Part shown: piece after piece, positions 63,109-64,000 of the stretch | How positions within the stretch are numbered: position 1 is the stretch's first letter | How the letters are laid out: each line of letters starts with the position of its first letter | Origin: Lachnospiraceae bacterium | GTDB taxonomy: Bacteria > Bacillota > Clostridia > Lachnospirales > Lachnospiraceae | Direction: 5' to 3' | Assembly: GCA_900757195.1 (NCBI GenBank) | Contig: CAAEMZ010000033.1 | Span: 62,001 to 126,000, forward strand | DNA length: 64,000 nt | Made by a program: the position numbers and the translations under genes | Notes under the pieces: generated by a model | Told to the model about the DNA's origin: nothing | What the model saw: only the letters and a program-made list of their open reading frames with translations | Database searches by the model: none

Positions 63109-63137
63109 TTGACATTCTCTTTAGATTATGATATATT
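63109..63137 (+). promoter_or_regulatory. Promoter of the riboswitch-YccF transcript
   Basis: TTGACA (63109-63114), 17-nt spacer, TATATT (63132-63137). Confidence 0.75.
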
Positions 63138-63145
63138 CATGTTAA

Positions 63146-63246
63146 GCAATCAAAAGGGAGTAGCTGAACATCCGTTATGGATGGGTTTGAGAGCGTCAAC
63201 CGATACTTGAGAAAGTATCCGTATCAAATGAGATAGCAAGACTTTT
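63146..63246 (+). promoter_or_regulatory. yybP-ykoY (manganese) riboswitch candidate
   Basis: AAAAGGGAGTAGC opens the motif; a CATCC/GGATG hairpin, GCGTCAAC, a GATACTT/AAGTATC hairpin, CCGTATCA and GAGATAGCAAGACTTTT follow in the order of the yybP-ykoY class. AAAAG and CTTTT close P1. The 3' arm of P1 also forms the 5' arm of the terminator at 63238-63280, so ligand binding should turn the gene on. Manganese as ligand is family knowledge. Confidence 0.72.
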
Positions 63247-63280
63247 ATTGTGACAGATGTCATGATAGAAGTCTTTTTTT
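63238..63280 (+). terminator. Riboswitch-controlled terminator
   Basis: AGACTT and AAGTCT arms with inner pairs, followed by seven Ts. It competes with P1 of the riboswitch. Confidence 0.75.
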
Positions 63281-63341
63281 ACTTTACAGGAATATTCATG
63301 AATCTGTCACATAGGCTTGCATAACACAAGGAGGAATTGTA

Positions 63342-63782
63342 ATGGAAAATGAATTAATGCGAAGAGAAGTGGAAGAAGCGGTCGTGGCCGGAGAAAGGGC
63401 TTTATCAAGTCTTGAAAGCGCTGCCGAAAAGTTGAGCAGCGCGAGAAACTGGGGTCTTTTTGATATGTTCGGCGGAGGTTTTATCAGTGGCATGATGAAA
63501 CACTCACGAATAAACGACGCAACAATTTATATGGAAAATGCGAAGAACCAGCTTCAGATTTTTCAGAGGGAACTGAAGGATATTCATGTGCCGATGGATT
63601 TTCAGCTTGAAATCGGTACGTTTCTGACCTTCACGGATTTTTTCTTTGATGATATTGTTTCAGATTATCTGGTGCAGAGCCGTATCGGGAAAACGAGGGA
63701 AGAAGTCGGTGAGGCGATCCGTCAGGTGCGCCATATTCTCGGCAATCTTCAGGGATTATTGGATGGAAGAACGGAGGGATGA
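63342..63782 (+). CDS. Hypothetical helical protein under the Mn-type riboswitch
   Basis: 146 residues, mostly helical, no signal peptide or clear membrane helix. It has a charged N-terminal helix (EVEEAVVAGERALSSLES), a central GGGFISGMMKHSRINDA and a C-terminal helix (TREEVGEAIRQVRHILGN). I do not recognise the family. The ATG has an AGGAGG site. The yccF gene starts 3 bp after its stop, so the two are coupled; the GGFISG tract also occurs in YccF, though this may be chance. Confidence 0.75.
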   Translation: MENELMRREVEEAVVAGERALSSLESAAEKLSSARNWGLFDMFGGGFISGMMKHSRINDATIYMENAKNQLQIFQRELKDIHVPMDFQLEIGTFLTFTDFFFDDIVSDYLVQSRIGKTREEVGEAIRQVRHILGNLQGLLDGRTEG

Positions 63783-63785
63783 TTT

Positions 63786-64000
63786 ATGGGATGTCTCGGT
63801 AATATTTTATGGTTTATCTGCGGCGGTTTTATCAGTGGTCTGACCTGGTGCCTGGCCGGTGTTTTGTGGTGTATAACGATTGTCGGTATTCCGGTTGGAA
63901 AGCAGTGTTTTAAATTTGCCGAACTGGCTTTTTGTCCTTTTGGAAAAGAGGTTGTCTATGGCGGCGGCGCCGGTTCGCTGCTTTTGAATATTCTGTGGAT
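63786..64000 (+). CDS. yccF: YccF-family inner membrane protein, N-terminal part
   Basis: 71 codons are visible before the window ends. MGCLGNILWFICGGFISG, then WCLAGVLWCITIVGIPVGKQ and FCPFGKEVVY, match the YccF (DUF307) family of small membrane proteins of unknown function. GGAGGG overlaps the end of the preceding gene. It is the second gene after the Mn-type riboswitch. Confidence 0.9.
   Translation, partial: MGCLGNILWFICGGFISGLTWCLAGVLWCITIVGIPVGKQCFKFAELAFCPFGKEVVYGGGAGSLLLNILW

Overview
The window looks like chromosome of a spore-forming, anaerobic Clostridia-type Firmicute, most like Lachnospiraceae. Supporting signs are strong AGGAGG ribosome sites, consensus TTGACA/TATAAT promoters, S-box, THI, glycine and yybP-ykoY type riboswitches, GerA germinant-receptor genes, SipL and CotS spore-coat genes, Bcd/Etf-type short-chain acyl-CoA metabolism and a SigI/RsgI pair. 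I see no rRNA, tRNA, CRISPR array, prophage or transposase gene. The species cannot be named from this sequence.

Layout. 1-12.7 kb is mostly housekeeping: a DNA polymerase IV 5' end, a shikimate-kinase-like protein, YfhO, MurA, SAM-riboswitch-controlled MetK, a two-component system, a TrmH-type methyltransferase, an ArsC/DUF5714 pair, an RluA-type pseudouridine synthase and ProRS. 12.8-18.4 kb is a lactate-type cluster: a FadR/LldR-like regulator, FAD-linked lactate dehydrogenase, acyl-CoA dehydrogenase, EtfB and EtfA, with a TNGTNNNACNA operator just past the promoter start. 18.4-25.1 kb holds moaC, a GtrB/CsbB-like glycosyltransferase, a TPP-riboswitch operon for thiamine-precursor salvage (tenA, thiZ, thiX, thiY and a small membrane protein) and a lone fabH. 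25.3-33.3 kb is a second acyl-CoA dehydrogenase/EtfBA operon with a Pct-type CoA-transferase and a GntP-type permease, followed by a sigma-54 activator gene and a MITE-like inverted repeat. 33.3-40.8 kb has an Lrp regulator, a decayed toxin with its antitoxin, aspA, a 70-bp tandem repeat, a MaoC/PhaJ-like hydratase, asnA, cotS-like and a phosphohexomutase. 40.9-51.3 kb has spore and cell-wall genes: PrcB-like lipoprotein, SipL, IspE, a GntR regulator, GerAA, a fused GerAB-GerAC, Ddl, MurI, DUF1934 and an aldolase. 51.4-64 kb has a six-SH3 glucosaminidase, a cohesin/cadherin-like protein, SigI/RsgI and an Asp-rich lipoprotein, a polysaccharide deacetylase, endonuclease IV, MetY, a glycine-riboswitch-controlled symporter, two tandem small-RNA units, and a Mn-type riboswitch ahead of a small protein and YccF.

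How the parts work together. The strongest new signal is a sigma-54 regulon. The acyl-CoA dehydrogenase/Etf/CoA-transferase/permease operon and the divergent-strand MaoC gene 11 kb away share a -24/-12 promoter and two palindromic upstream sites. The sites sit at identical distances (84 and 102 bp) from the promoter. Together the regulon would import a 3-hydroxy acid, convert it to its CoA ester, dehydrate it R-specifically and reduce the enoyl-CoA. The lactate cluster could supply the electrons. A second candidate system is SigI/RsgI plus an RsgI-like lipoprotein, both with long Asp-rich outside tails. sigI and the lipoprotein gene share a CCCC-N19-CGTA promoter pattern. A third is the Mn-type riboswitch in front of a membrane operon with no known metal transporter.
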